Source of the DNA: Mycobacterium avium subsp. avium
Lineage (GTDB): Bacteria > Actinomycetota > Actinomycetes > Mycobacteriales > Mycobacteriaceae
Assembly: GCF_009741445.1 (NCBI RefSeq)
Contig: NZ_CP046507.1
Coordinates: 2,604,001-2,668,000 of the forward strand
Length of the DNA stretch: 64,000 nt
Direction of reading: 5' to 3'
Positions within the stretch are counted from its first letter, which is position 1, and every line of letters begins with the position of its first letter. This document shows positions 32,571-41,000 of the stretch, piece after piece. The position numbers were made by a program, and so were the translations under genes. A model generated the notes under the pieces. It did no database searches and had not been told where the DNA came from. It worked only from the letters and a program-made list of their open reading frames with translations.

Positions 32571-34133
32571 TCAGCCGAACCGCGCCCGCAGCTCGGTCTT
32601 GAGGACCTTGCCGGTGCTATTCCGGGGCAGCGCATCCACGATTTCGAGTCGTTCGGGCGTTTTGTGCTTGCTCAGTCCCCGCGCTTGACAGTGTTCGAAG
32701 ACCGACGAAAGCGTCACCGCCACACCCGGGCGCGCGACGACGACGGCGCAAACACGCTCGCCGGTCCGCTCATCCGGCACCCCGATGATCGCCACGTCGG
32801 CCACCGCCGGGTGGCTGGCCAGGACACCCTCGACCTCCAAGGCCGAGATGTTCTCCGCATTGCGGATGATCGCATCCTTGATCCGGCCGGTGACGACGAC
32901 GTTGCCGTCGTCGTCGATGCGGCCCAGATCTCCTGTGCGGAACCATCCTTCGGCGTCGAACGCGTGGGCATCCAGAGTTGCGTCGACGTAGCCGAGGAAG
33001 CACTGCGGCCCCTTGAGCCGCAACTCCCCCTCCGTGCCACGCGACACCTGCTGTCCAGCTTCGTCGACGACCCGTACCGCAACGCCGGGCACCGGTTTGC
33101 CGACGGTGTGATCCAGCAGCTCCGCCGGACCGTTCGGCGCCTGAGAGGTGGCGACCGGAAATTCGGTCAAGCCCCACGCATTGGCCACGCCGTCGACCGA
33201 AAGCGTTTGTCGCACTTGGTGACCGAGCTCGGCGGTGATTGGCGCACCCCCTCCGACGCAGCCCCGCAGATCGGGGTAGAGCGGTTCGTCGCCATGCTTC
33301 GCCTGCGCCGCCATGAAGGCGACGAAGAAAGGCGTCGCGCTGCCCAGCAGAGTCGGGCGGTGCGCCGCGATGGCGACAGGGGTCTCGACGGGGTCGAAGG
33401 CGTCGAACAGCACCAGCTTCATCCCGGTGAGCAGGGCCGCGGAGAGCATCGCGGCGCCTCCGATGTGCGAAACCGGAAACGCGATCGGGTTGACGTCGCG
33501 ACTGGACGCCCCGACGATCCCGATGACCCCTGCCGAACCGGCGATGACCGACCGGTCGCAGTGCCGCGCCCCTTTCGGTGCCGCCGTCGTGCCCGACGAA
33601 TAGTAGATCCACCGCGGTTCCTCGCCGCCGCTCGGCGGTGGAGGCAGCTCTTTTGGTTCCCCCACCGGCAGCCGAAGCCCGCCGGTGACGGGTGCGTCGT
33701 GGTCGACGACCACGACGGACATGGGCCGCTCACCGGCACGTTCACGGGCGAGCTGATACGCGAGCGCGGTGTGGTCGAAGTCGCGCCACAATCCCGGGAC
33801 GATGATGACTTCGGTCCCGAGTTGTGCTGTCACAAACCGCAGTTCGCTCTCCCGCCATATCGGCAGCACCGGGTTCTGCACCGCACCGAGGCGCGCCAGC
33901 GCCGTCATGACGACCATCGTCTCCAGCGTGGTCGGCAGTTGCCAGGACACCACCGTGCCCGCACCGATCCCCCGCTGCGCCAGCGCCGCCGCACAAGTCA
34001 GTGCGGAGTCCCGCAGCTGCGCGCACGACAGGCTGCGCCCATAGTCGTCCGCGAGGACAACCCAGTCGGGGTGCGCCCGCGCGGCGGTCTCCACCAGGGA
34101 CCAGTAGGTCTGCGCCGCAGGACGTGAGGTCAT
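32571..34133 (-). CDS. AMP-forming acyl-CoA synthetase/ligase
   Basis: 520 aa from ATG 34133, which overlaps the preceding TGA. IYYSSGTTAAPKGARHCDRS, NAWGLTEFPVATSQ, WFRTGDLGRIDDDGNVVVTG, RIKDAIIRNAENISALEVEG and STGKVLKTEL are the ligase motifs. Last gene of a four-gene minus-strand operon (amidohydrolase, two FadEs, this ligase) that starts at 37492. Confidence 0.93.
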   Translation of the reverse strand: MTSRPAAQTYWSLVETAARAHPDWVVLADDYGRSLSCAQLRDSALTCAAALAQRGIGAGTVVSWQLPTTLETMVVMTALARLGAVQNPVLPIWRESELRFVTAQLGTEVIIVPGLWRDFDHTALAYQLARERAGERPMSVVVVDHDAPVTGGLRLPVGEPKELPPPPSGGEEPRWIYYSSGTTAAPKGARHCDRSVIAGSAGVIGIVGASSRDVNPIAFPVSHIGGAAMLSAALLTGMKLVLFDAFDPVETPVAIAAHRPTLLGSATPFFVAFMAAQAKHGDEPLYPDLRGCVGGGAPITAELGHQVRQTLSVDGVANAWGLTEFPVATSQAPNGPAELLDHTVGKPVPGVAVRVVDEAGQQVSRGTEGELRLKGPQCFLGYVDATLDAHAFDAEGWFRTGDLGRIDDDGNVVVTGRIKDAIIRNAENISALEVEGVLASHPAVADVAIIGVPDERTGERVCAVVVARPGVAVTLSSVFEHCQARGLSKHKTPERLEIVDALPRNSTGKVLKTELRARFG

Positions 34134-35332
34134 CGGCTCGGCAGGTGCAGTCGGCGCTTGGCAAGAATGTTGCGCATCATCTCCGAACTGCCGCCCGAAA
34201 TCGTGTAGGCGCGCGACCACAACCAGCATTCCCGCAACCGTTGTTTGGCGTTCTGCACCTCCGGGTCCGCGACCCCGGCGACGGTCGCGGACGCCGCCAA
34301 CTGGGCGCCGTAAGCCGCGACGCGGTGGTATGTCTCCGCAAAACTCAACTTCGCGATCGAGCCGTCACCCGGTCGTTCGTCGCCCGATGTCAGCCGCTCC
34401 ACGTGATCGTCGATGAACGCCTTGGCCACTTCGACCTCCACGGCCAACTCGGCGACCTTCTGGCGTATGTCGGCGGACTCCAGCGCGGGTGTGCCGTCGA
34501 CCTGCGCGTGGCGGGCCACGACGACCAGATCATCGATCAACAGTTCCAGCAGAACGACGTTTCCACCGATGCCGAATCGTTCAAAGTCCAGGCCCGCCAT
34601 GATGATTGACCAGCCGTCGCCCGCTGCGCCGATCAGGCTCTCGGCACCGACGCGGACTCCGGTGAGGAAGACCTCATTGACCTCGATCGCATCACCGATC
34701 GTGCGGATCGGACGAACCTCGACGCCGTCTGCCGAGAGCGGCACGGCGAAGACCGACAGGCCGTGGTGGCGCGACGACGCCGGGTCGGTGCGCATCAGAG
34801 CGAGGCCCATGTCGGCCCAGTGGCCGTCGGTGATCCAGGTCTTCTGCCCGTCGAGGCGCCAGCTGCCGTCGTCTTGCCGCGTACCGCGGCTGCGCACTCC
34901 GGCGATGTCGCTGCCGGCGTCGGGCTCGCTGAGCAACTGGCACCAGACATGTTCGCTGCGCCGAATCGATGGCAGCAGCATTCGTTTCTGCTCGTCGGAC
35001 CCGAAGTGCAGAAGGACATGGGCGGCCAGGTTCACCTGGTCCACCGGGCGCGGCGCGCGGGCGCGCAGGATCTCCTCGCTCACGATGCGGTCGTGCAGCG
35101 GGTGGTAGTCGTCGCGACCGCCGTATTCGACCGGCCAGTCCGCACCGGCAAACCCCGCCTCGAACAAGCCGGCGAACCACGTGCGCAACAGGGCTTCCTG
35201 CTCGGCGGTCTCGGGCGCTCGGTGGCCTTCGCGCGCCTCGATCGCCGGTGCGTGTTCGGCGATGTGTGCCCTGACGCGATGCCTGAACTCGGTCAGCTGC
35301 GCCTCGGTGGGCCGGTTGACGAAAGCGCTCAC
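34130..35332 (-). CDS. Acyl-CoA dehydrogenase, full length
   Basis: 400 aa, GTG start at 35332 overlapping the previous stop. LLSEPDAGSDIAGVRSRGTR (FAD), RLDGQKTWITDGHWADMGLA, and the C-terminal YTISGGSSEMMRNILAKRRL. The canonical Y-E-G-T Glu is replaced by S-G-G. Overlaps both neighbours, so it is probably the FAD-binding subunit paired with the shorter FadE encoded just upstream. Confidence 0.92.
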   Translation of the reverse strand: MSAFVNRPTEAQLTEFRHRVRAHIAEHAPAIEAREGHRAPETAEQEALLRTWFAGLFEAGFAGADWPVEYGGRDDYHPLHDRIVSEEILRARAPRPVDQVNLAAHVLLHFGSDEQKRMLLPSIRRSEHVWCQLLSEPDAGSDIAGVRSRGTRQDDGSWRLDGQKTWITDGHWADMGLALMRTDPASSRHHGLSVFAVPLSADGVEVRPIRTIGDAIEVNEVFLTGVRVGAESLIGAAGDGWSIIMAGLDFERFGIGGNVVLLELLIDDLVVVARHAQVDGTPALESADIRQKVAELAVEVEVAKAFIDDHVERLTSGDERPGDGSIAKLSFAETYHRVAAYGAQLAASATVAGVADPEVQNAKQRLRECWLWSRAYTISGGSSEMMRNILAKRRLHLPSR

Positions 35333-36288
35333 CAGCCGGACACCTCCGCCAGCAGCGCGCGACTCGACCGCGCCGTGCCGATCAGGTGAGAGTTGGTGAA
35401 GACGCGACGCAGTTCGTAGTGCAGCGGGTACTCCCAAGTGAATCCGATGCCGCCAGACAGTTGCATGCATTCGTCCACGGCGGCCGATGCTTTCGCCGCC
35501 ACGAACGCGTGCGCGGCCGCCGCCAGGGCGGTCGCCCTTTCGTCGCCGGAGGCTATGGCGCGCGCCGCTTTCATGATGACGGCCCGGGCTTTGACCTCGA
35601 AGACCAGCAGCTCGACGAGCCGGTGCTGAATCGCTTGGAAGCTCGCGATCGGCGCCCCGAACGCCACGCGCTCCCGCAGGTATGCCGTCAGACGTTCAAG
35701 GGTCATCGAGGCGGCGCCCAAGGAGTCGGCGGAAACGAGCAGCCGAGCCACGGCCATCAGCTCTGTGGCCCTGCCGGGCGGCCCGATCAGGGTGCTGGGC
35801 GCGTCGGTGAGGTCGATACGCCAGACCGTTCTGGTGACGTCGAGCAAGTCGCCGTCCAGCACCGTCCGCGCGGGATCCGGGTCACGAATCAGGTGAATTC
35901 CGTTGCGTCCCAGAAGCACAATGATGTCGACTTCATTGCCGCGAATGATCCGTGCGGAGGCGTCCGCGGCGGCGAAGCCCGCTACCGTCGTGCCGGCGAG
36001 CAGACCGGGGAGCAACTGTTCCCTCACATCGGCGGGCGCCGAGGCAAGCGCGCCGGCCGACATTGTGGTACCGAACCATGCCGACCTGTCGTTCGCTCGT
36101 CCGAGTTCTTCGGCTATGACGCACGTTTCGACGGGACGCCAGCCTGCGCCACCCGCCTCCTCACCGACGAGCAGCGCGGTCCAGTCCATCGCGGCAAGGT
36201 CCTTGACGGATTCCTTTTCGCCGCGCTCGGCCAAAAACTCCCGCGCAGACCCGCGCAGCAGGTCGAGGTCGACGTCGTCGTCTGCCAT
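35329..36288 (-). CDS. Acyl-CoA dehydrogenase, short partner subunit
   Basis: 319 aa from ATG 36288. Recognisable by LRERVAFGAPIASFQAIQHR, and ECMQLSGGIGFTWEYPLHYE near the C-terminus. The beta domain is shrunken and has no EPGAGSD. This matches the alpha/beta split described for cholesterol-side-chain FadE pairs. Its stop overlaps the GTG of the full-length FadE. Confidence 0.9.
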   Translation of the reverse strand: MADDDVDLDLLRGSAREFLAERGEKESVKDLAAMDWTALLVGEEAGGAGWRPVETCVIAEELGRANDRSAWFGTTMSAGALASAPADVREQLLPGLLAGTTVAGFAAADASARIIRGNEVDIIVLLGRNGIHLIRDPDPARTVLDGDLLDVTRTVWRIDLTDAPSTLIGPPGRATELMAVARLLVSADSLGAASMTLERLTAYLRERVAFGAPIASFQAIQHRLVELLVFEVKARAVIMKAARAIASGDERATALAAAAHAFVAAKASAAVDECMQLSGGIGFTWEYPLHYELRRVFTNSHLIGTARSSRALLAEVSGW

Positions 36289-36295
36289 CGGGCGG

Positions 36296-37492
36296 TTAGC
36301 TCCGGGAGAACAACTGGTCGGCGTTGTCACGCATGATCCGCCGCTTGGTGGCGTCGTCGAGCGGGTCGAGCAGCTTGGCAAATTCGGCCGGCACGGCCAG
36401 GCCTTCGGCGTGCGGGTAATCCGAGCCCATCACCAAGCAGTCGTCGTATCCCAAGCCCGCGACGATTCCTGGGATGTCGTCCTCGGGGTACGGCACGACA
36501 CGGACATGACGGCGGAAGATCGCCGAAGGCCGCTCCGTCAGCTTCCCACCAATCCAAGGCCCGTTGCGGCCCATCCCTCTGCTCTTGTCCATGTGTTTGA
36601 CGAAGAACGGCACCCATTCCGCCCCGTGCTCGGCGACGAGGACGTTCAGGCCCGGGAAGCGACCGAAGAGGTTGTCGAAGATGAGAGCGGACAACGTCTC
36701 CTCGATCGGGCGCTGGCCGTAGACATTCATCCACTGCCACGCCGACATGTGCCAAGAAGCCGGGTCGGAGTTTTGTCCCCAGGCGGGCGAGATCGCATTG
36801 AAGTACCAGAACGGCATGATGTGGAACACCAGGATGCAGCCGGCCTCCTGCAAGCGTGCATAAATCGGGTCGAAGTACGGGTCGCCAGGCGATCGACCGT
36901 AAGCCGGCCCGGTCGGCAACAGCACGAACTTTGCGCCCTGCGCGATGATGGCCTCCGTCTCGGCGATCGCAGAATCCAAGTCGCGCAACGACATCAGCGC
37001 CGTGGCGAAAATTTTGTCTTCGTAGTTGAAACCCCACTCTTCGTCGAACCATCGGTTGAACGAGCGCAGGTTGGCGTACAGTGCCGCTGTGTCGTCGACG
37101 TAGTGTTCGGCGGCCAGGGCCATACCGCTGGGATAGATGACCATACGCTCGATGTTCTGCTCCGCCATGACGGCAAGGCGTGCACCGCGCTCGATGAATT
37201 CCGGTTGCATGGGTTGCGGCTCGTAGGACTCCTCGGGGTTGCCCGATCCCGTCTGCTTGAGCATCTCCTTGAGCGAGCCCGGCCGATAAGCGACATCGAG
37301 GCCCAGTCCCCCTTCGCTGTTGAACGTGGCGACCCGATGTCCCGCAAGGATCACCTCGACGCCGTCCGCTCCGCGCACGGTGGTGATCGCCCGGTCCCGA
37401 AACTCCTCCGGCAGATAACGGGTGAACGCGTCCCGCGTCTCGTAGCAGTGGGTGTCGCAGTCAAAGATGCCGTAGTCGAGTTTCGTCGTCAC
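36296..37492 (-). CDS. Amidohydrolase-2 family protein
   Basis: 398 aa, GTG start after GGAGCGAAG. FDCDTHCYETRDAFTRYLPE (D-x-H metal motif), LVFHIMPFWYF, FPGLNVLVAEHGAEWVPFF and VMGSDYPHAEGL are the family landmarks. An insertion around residues 60-85 (GLGLDVAYRPGSLKEML) distinguishes it from the other paralogues here. First gene of the minus-strand operon; shares a divergent promoter and operator with the FadE gene at 37761. Confidence 0.9.
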   Translation of the reverse strand: MTTKLDYGIFDCDTHCYETRDAFTRYLPEEFRDRAITTVRGADGVEVILAGHRVATFNSEGGLGLDVAYRPGSLKEMLKQTGSGNPEESYEPQPMQPEFIERGARLAVMAEQNIERMVIYPSGMALAAEHYVDDTAALYANLRSFNRWFDEEWGFNYEDKIFATALMSLRDLDSAIAETEAIIAQGAKFVLLPTGPAYGRSPGDPYFDPIYARLQEAGCILVFHIMPFWYFNAISPAWGQNSDPASWHMSAWQWMNVYGQRPIEETLSALIFDNLFGRFPGLNVLVAEHGAEWVPFFVKHMDKSRGMGRNGPWIGGKLTERPSAIFRRHVRVVPYPEDDIPGIVAGLGYDDCLVMGSDYPHAEGLAVPAEFAKLLDPLDDATKRRIMRDNADQLFSRS

Positions 37493-37510
37493 CGCTTCGC
37501 TCCTTAAGCG

Positions 37511-37528
37511 CGAGAATGATTATTCTCT
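37511..37528. promoter_or_regulatory. Shared operator: CGAGAA-TGATTA-TTCTCT
   Basis: AGAAT-GATT-ATTCT is a perfect inner dyad. Lies 19 bases from the minus-strand start at 37492. A plus-strand -10-like TACTAT follows at 37543, so the element can control both directions. Confidence 0.7.
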
Positions 37529-37636
37529 ATTTTCACAAAACATACTATCCTGATCCGACAATGGCCATCTCGCGCGGGATGGCCAGGCGCCCGAGTGAGG
37601 GACGCCGGCGTCAGCCGCGATCGCGCAAAGGAAGAC

Positions 37637-37774
37637 ATGACTCCATCAAAACCGCTGTACGACAACATGATCGGGTGGGCACCGCTGAGCGTTCGGTCTG
37701 CCGCGTTGCGTATCACAGATCCCGCAGCAGCCCGGGTGAGGCCGAACCGGGAGGCCCGGCGTGCCGTCAAGTGA
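37637..37774 (+). CDS. Possible 45-aa leader ORF
   Basis: ATG with AAAGGAAG immediately upstream (37626-37633). Reads MTPSKPLYDNMIGWAPLSVR and ends in a basic tail, REARRAVK. It overlaps the GTG of the FadE gene by 14 bases. No family is recognised. Good ribosome binding site and overlap argue for translation; lack of homology known to me argues for caution. It may be a leader peptide or chance. Confidence 0.3.
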   Translation: MTPSKPLYDNMIGWAPLSVRSAALRITDPAAARVRPNREARRAVK

Positions 37775-38861
37775 GGTCGACGAACTTCGCAGCGTCGTCC
37801 GCGACTACTTGAGCGCGACATCGCCCAGCGAGACCGTTCGCAAGCTGATGGCGACGGACATCGGGTACGACGAGGCGTCGTGGCGCCAGATGGCGGGCGA
37901 GTTGGGACTGCAGGGCATAGTCGTGCCGGAACGATGGGGCGGGGCCGGTGCCGGTGTGGTCGAACTTGCGGTGGTGTTCGAGGAAATGGGACGCGCGCTG
38001 GTGTGCTCCCCCTTCTTCGCCACCGTGGCGCTGGCGACCCAGGCCATTCTCGCCAGCGAGGACGACGCGGCGGTGGAGCGGTTCGTTCCTGGGTTCGTCG
38101 ACGGTTCCACCACCGCGACGCTGATCCTCAACGGCCAACTCGGCGCGTGGGACCCGGATGCCGTGACGTTGCGGGCCGACCGCCGGGGCGCCGGTTATCG
38201 GATCCGTGGTGAGGCGCCGCTCGTTATCGACGGTCACACCGCGGACGTCGTCTTGGCGCCGGCCATCACCGACGCGGGCGTGTCGTTGTTCGCGGTACGT
38301 GCCGGGCCAGAGGGGCTTTGTCGCACGCCGTTGGCCGGACTCGACCGCACCCGCAAGGTGGCGCGGGTGCAGTTCGACGGCGCACCGGCGGAGCTGATCG
38401 GAACAGACGGTGGTGCCGCGAACTTCCTTGCCCGCACATCGGACCTCGCGCTCGTCGCGCTGACGGCCGAACAGGTCGGCGCGGCGCAACGGTGCCTCGA
38501 TATGGCCGTCGACTACGCCAAGAATCGAATTCAGTTCGGTCGGCCGATCGGTAGTTTCCAAGCGGTGAAGCACCGGTGCGCGGACATGTTGGTTCAGGTG
38601 GAGGGCGCGCGATCGGCCCAATCGCATGCGGCCGCAGTGGCCGGCACCGATGATCTCCCGACCGCCGCGTCGGTCGCGAAGATGGTGTGTTCGGAAGCCT
38701 TCCTGCAGGTTGCGCTCGACAACATGCGCATCCACGGCGGAATCGGCTTCACCTGGGAACACGACGCCCATTTGTACGTCCGGCGCGCCAAGGCCAGTCA
38801 GCTGATCTTCGGCGACCCGGACTACCACGCGCAGCGCCTGGCCACGCTCGTCTCTGAATGA
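37761..38861 (+). CDS. Acyl-CoA dehydrogenase, FadE28/ChsE1-like
   Basis: 366 aa, GTG start with GGGAGG at 37749. VPERWGGAGAGVVELAVVFE in the N-terminal domain, YAKNRIQFGRPIGSFQAVKH and MRIHGGIGFTWEHDAHLYVR in the C-terminal domain. The EPGAGSD FAD motif is missing. Short-subunit type. Followed after 10 bases by an LLM flavoprotein gene. Confidence 0.9.
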   Translation: MPSSEVDELRSVVRDYLSATSPSETVRKLMATDIGYDEASWRQMAGELGLQGIVVPERWGGAGAGVVELAVVFEEMGRALVCSPFFATVALATQAILASEDDAAVERFVPGFVDGSTTATLILNGQLGAWDPDAVTLRADRRGAGYRIRGEAPLVIDGHTADVVLAPAITDAGVSLFAVRAGPEGLCRTPLAGLDRTRKVARVQFDGAPAELIGTDGGAANFLARTSDLALVALTAEQVGAAQRCLDMAVDYAKNRIQFGRPIGSFQAVKHRCADMLVQVEGARSAQSHAAAVAGTDDLPTAASVAKMVCSEAFLQVALDNMRIHGGIGFTWEHDAHLYVRRAKASQLIFGDPDYHAQRLATLVSE

Positions 38862-38871
38862 AAGGATCCTC

Positions 38872-39774
38872 GTGACCGTCTCCTTTTCCCTCGAACTGCC
38901 GACTCATCGTGTCGAAACGGTCGATGAGTTCGTAACCGCTGAAGCGATCGCCGAAATCGCGCGAGTGGCCGAGGAGAGCGGGTTCGCAGCCGTCCACGTC
39001 ACCGATCACCCCGCACCCGATGCGAAGTGGCTCGACCACGGCGGCCACCACGCCCTTGATCCGTTCGTCGCGTTGGCTTTCGCGGCCGCCGCAACGACCG
39101 ACGTCAAGCTGTTGACCAATGTCTACATCGCCGCTTACCGCAATCCGTTTCTCGGCGCCAAATCGATCCAGAGCCTCGCGGCGTTGTCCAACGGGCGCCT
39201 CATCCTCGGAACTGCCGCCGGATATCTCAAACCCGAATTCAAGGCGCTCGGAATCGATTTCGACAACCGCGGCGCTCTGCTCGATGAGGCGCTGGACGTG
39301 CTGGACAAGGTGCTCACCGGTGAGGACATCGCCTACCAGGGGACGTCATTCGCCGCCCGCGGTGTTCGGCTGCGCCCGCTGCCGACGACTCCCCCACCGG
39401 TATGGGTCGGCGGCAACAGCAAGCCGGCCGTGCGCCGGGCGGTATCGCGCGCTCAGGGGTGGGCGCCGTTCAACACGTTCGGCTACGCCGCCGCATCGCG
39501 CACCGCGGAGATCTCGACCATCGAGGATTTGGAGGTCGCGATCGGCTGGGCCAAGCAGTACGCGGCCCAAATCGGCCGCACCGCACCGCTGGACATCTGC
39601 TTCTCCGCGGGAAACCTCTTGGAGGACAGCAGATCGGCCGACGAACGTCACGCCATCATCGCGCGGCTCGCTGCCGCCGGGGTCACCTGGTTGACCATCG
39701 CCCCGTCCGGCTCCGACCGGAGCGAACTCATCGAACGTTCGCGCGCTTTCGCCAAGGAGTTCATCACGGCATGA
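38872..39774 (+). CDS. LLM-class (F420- or FMN-dependent) oxidoreductase
   Basis: 300 aa, GTG start after AAAGGAT. AEESGFAAVHVTDHPAP, LLTNVYIAAYRNPFLGAKSI, LSNGRLILGTAAGYLKPEF and PPPVWVGGNSKPAVRRAV are standard luciferase-like monooxygenase features. In mycobacteria many of these use F420. The cofactor cannot be settled by eye. Likely oxidises or reduces a pathway ketone or aldehyde. Same operon as the FadE upstream. Confidence 0.9.
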   Translation: MTVSFSLELPTHRVETVDEFVTAEAIAEIARVAEESGFAAVHVTDHPAPDAKWLDHGGHHALDPFVALAFAAAATTDVKLLTNVYIAAYRNPFLGAKSIQSLAALSNGRLILGTAAGYLKPEFKALGIDFDNRGALLDEALDVLDKVLTGEDIAYQGTSFAARGVRLRPLPTTPPPVWVGGNSKPAVRRAVSRAQGWAPFNTFGYAAASRTAEISTIEDLEVAIGWAKQYAAQIGRTAPLDICFSAGNLLEDSRSADERHAIIARLAAAGVTWLTIAPSGSDRSELIERSRAFAKEFITA

Positions 39775-39777
39775 CCC

Positions 39778-40224
39778 TTAGGCCATCAGGCTGTCGGCCG
39801 CGAACGCGTCCACACTGATCCGGCGATGGGCGAACAGCCACCGACCATTCAGGGGCACAAGAACGTCGCGGTAGCGGCCCCAGTGGTCGAGTCCGATGTC
39901 GGTGTGGACCGCGAAGTAACTGCTGACCTCGACCCTGGTGTTTGCCACCGACCCGAACCGAATGCTGGAGACATGGTGGCGGACGTGGGTCGGAGCGCGC
40001 CGTGCCGGCTGGCCCGGTGTCGAAGGCCGGGTCACCGCGGCGCCGAGGCCGGTCTCGATTTGCGCGGGCCCCGTCAAGCGCTCGGCACCGCCGGTGAATT
40101 CCAGCACTCCCTCGTCGCAGAAACACGCCGCCAGCGCACGAAGATCGAATCGATCGGTGGCGGCGGTGTAGTCGGCCAAAGTCTGCCGTACCGACTCCCG
40201 CACTTCAAGCTCCCAAGCCTCCAT
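39778..40224 (-). CDS. NTF2/SnoaL-like small protein
   Basis: 148 aa. The cone-shaped NTF2 fold is suggested by the N-terminal helices (LADYTAATDRFDLRALAACF), CDEGVLEFTGG, HHVSSIRFGSVANTRVEVSS and the final RRISVDAFAAD. Such proteins act as isomerases, hydratases, dehydratases or binding proteins on polycyclic substrates. Possible acid-base residues are D24 and H103-type positions but I cannot assign them. Divergent from the isochorismatase-like gene across an operator. Confidence 0.78.
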   Translation of the reverse strand: MEAWELEVRESVRQTLADYTAATDRFDLRALAACFCDEGVLEFTGGAERLTGPAQIETGLGAAVTRPSTPGQPARRAPTHVRHHVSSIRFGSVANTRVEVSSYFAVHTDIGLDHWGRYRDVLVPLNGRWLFAHRRISVDAFAADSLMA

Positions 40225-40257
40225 CGGTCCTCCTCGTGGAAATTGAGTTCCAGCACA

Positions 40258-40275
40258 CGATAACGTCTATTCTCA
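40258..40275. promoter_or_regulatory. Shared operator: CGATAA-CGTCTA-TTCTCA
   Basis: Ends on the first base of the ATG at 40275. It contains TAACGT (40261-40266), a possible -10 box eight bases before the ATG, which suggests a leaderless mRNA. GATAACGTC is repeated in the element at 40938. Confidence 0.6.
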
Positions 40276-40910
40276 TGCCACAACCCAGCCTTCAAGCCAT
40301 GCTCGATCCCGCAACCACCGCGCTGGTGACCCAGGAGTGCCAGGGCGGGGTGATCGGGCCGCAGGCCGGCCTTCCATTGCTCGCCGAAGAGGCCCGGCGC
40401 GAAGCCATTCCCAACATCGCCAGGCTGCTCGGCGCCGCCAGGGCGGCCGGTGTCGCGGTCGTGCACTGCCTGATCGAGAAGCGCCCGGACAACCGGGGAT
40501 CGAACAGCAATGCCCGGCTGTTCATGGCCGGAAAATCGTTCGCCGCCGACCTGACTCCCGGCAGCCCCGGCGCATCGGTCCTGCCCGAACTCGGTCCGGT
40601 ACCCAGCGACCTCGTGCTGACCCGCACCCACGGCGTCGGACCGATGACGGGTACCGATCTTGACTCGGTGCTGCGGAACATGAACATCAAGACCATTGTG
40701 GGAGTGGGCGTTTCGGTCAACATCGCCATCCAGAACTTCGCGATGGACGCGGTGAACCGCAGCTATCAGTTCGTGTTGCCGCGTGACGCGGTGAGCGGGT
40801 ATCCACGGGAGTACGCCGAGTCCATCATCGATAACACGCTGTCCCTGCTCGCCACGGTGACCACCACCGATGCCGTGATTGACGCGTGGAAAGGGATCCC
40901 GGCGTCCTGA
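40275..40910 (+). CDS. Isochorismatase-like hydrolase lacking the catalytic cysteine
   Basis: 211 aa from ATG 40275. The fold is visible in TALVTQECQGGVIG, AAGVAVVHCLIEKRPD, and NIKTIVGVGVSVNIAIQNFA. In cysteine hydrolases of this family the last segment is GVxTNxCV and the first strand ends in DxQ; here the Cys position is Asn and the Asp is Glu. So the usual amidase chemistry is unlikely; it may resemble true isochorismatases, which also lack the Cys, or have a new role. I reject the upstream in-frame start at 40236 because it precedes the likely promoter. Confidence 0.82.
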   Translation: MPQPSLQAMLDPATTALVTQECQGGVIGPQAGLPLLAEEARREAIPNIARLLGAARAAGVAVVHCLIEKRPDNRGSNSNARLFMAGKSFAADLTPGSPGASVLPELGPVPSDLVLTRTHGVGPMTGTDLDSVLRNMNIKTIVGVGVSVNIAIQNFAMDAVNRSYQFVLPRDAVSGYPREYAESIIDNTLSLLATVTTTDAVIDAWKGIPAS

Positions 40911-40937
40911 CCCCGTCTGGATGTTGAAAAGCCAAAG

Positions 40938-40954
40938 TGATAACGTCGTTCTCA
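40938..40954. promoter_or_regulatory. Shared operator, N5 form: TGATAA-CGTCG-TTCTCA
   Basis: 47 bases before the amidohydrolase start. It contains TAACGT like the 40258 element. It is followed by an AT-rich dyad, TATCGTAAACGATCATA. Confidence 0.6.
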
Positions 40955-41000
40955 CTTATCGTAAACGATCATATTCGCTGCTCGGAGGAGGGATAGCCTC

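Noticed and set aside
40236..40274. Earlier start for the isochorismatase-like gene
   Set aside because: The added residues include the probable promoter and operator sequence, and ATG 40275 gives the normal N-terminus.
40955..40977. Second regulator site in the AT-rich dyad TATCGTAAACGATCATA before the 41001 amidohydrolase
   Set aside because: It may simply be promoter or leader sequence; no other copy was found in the window to support a separate operator.
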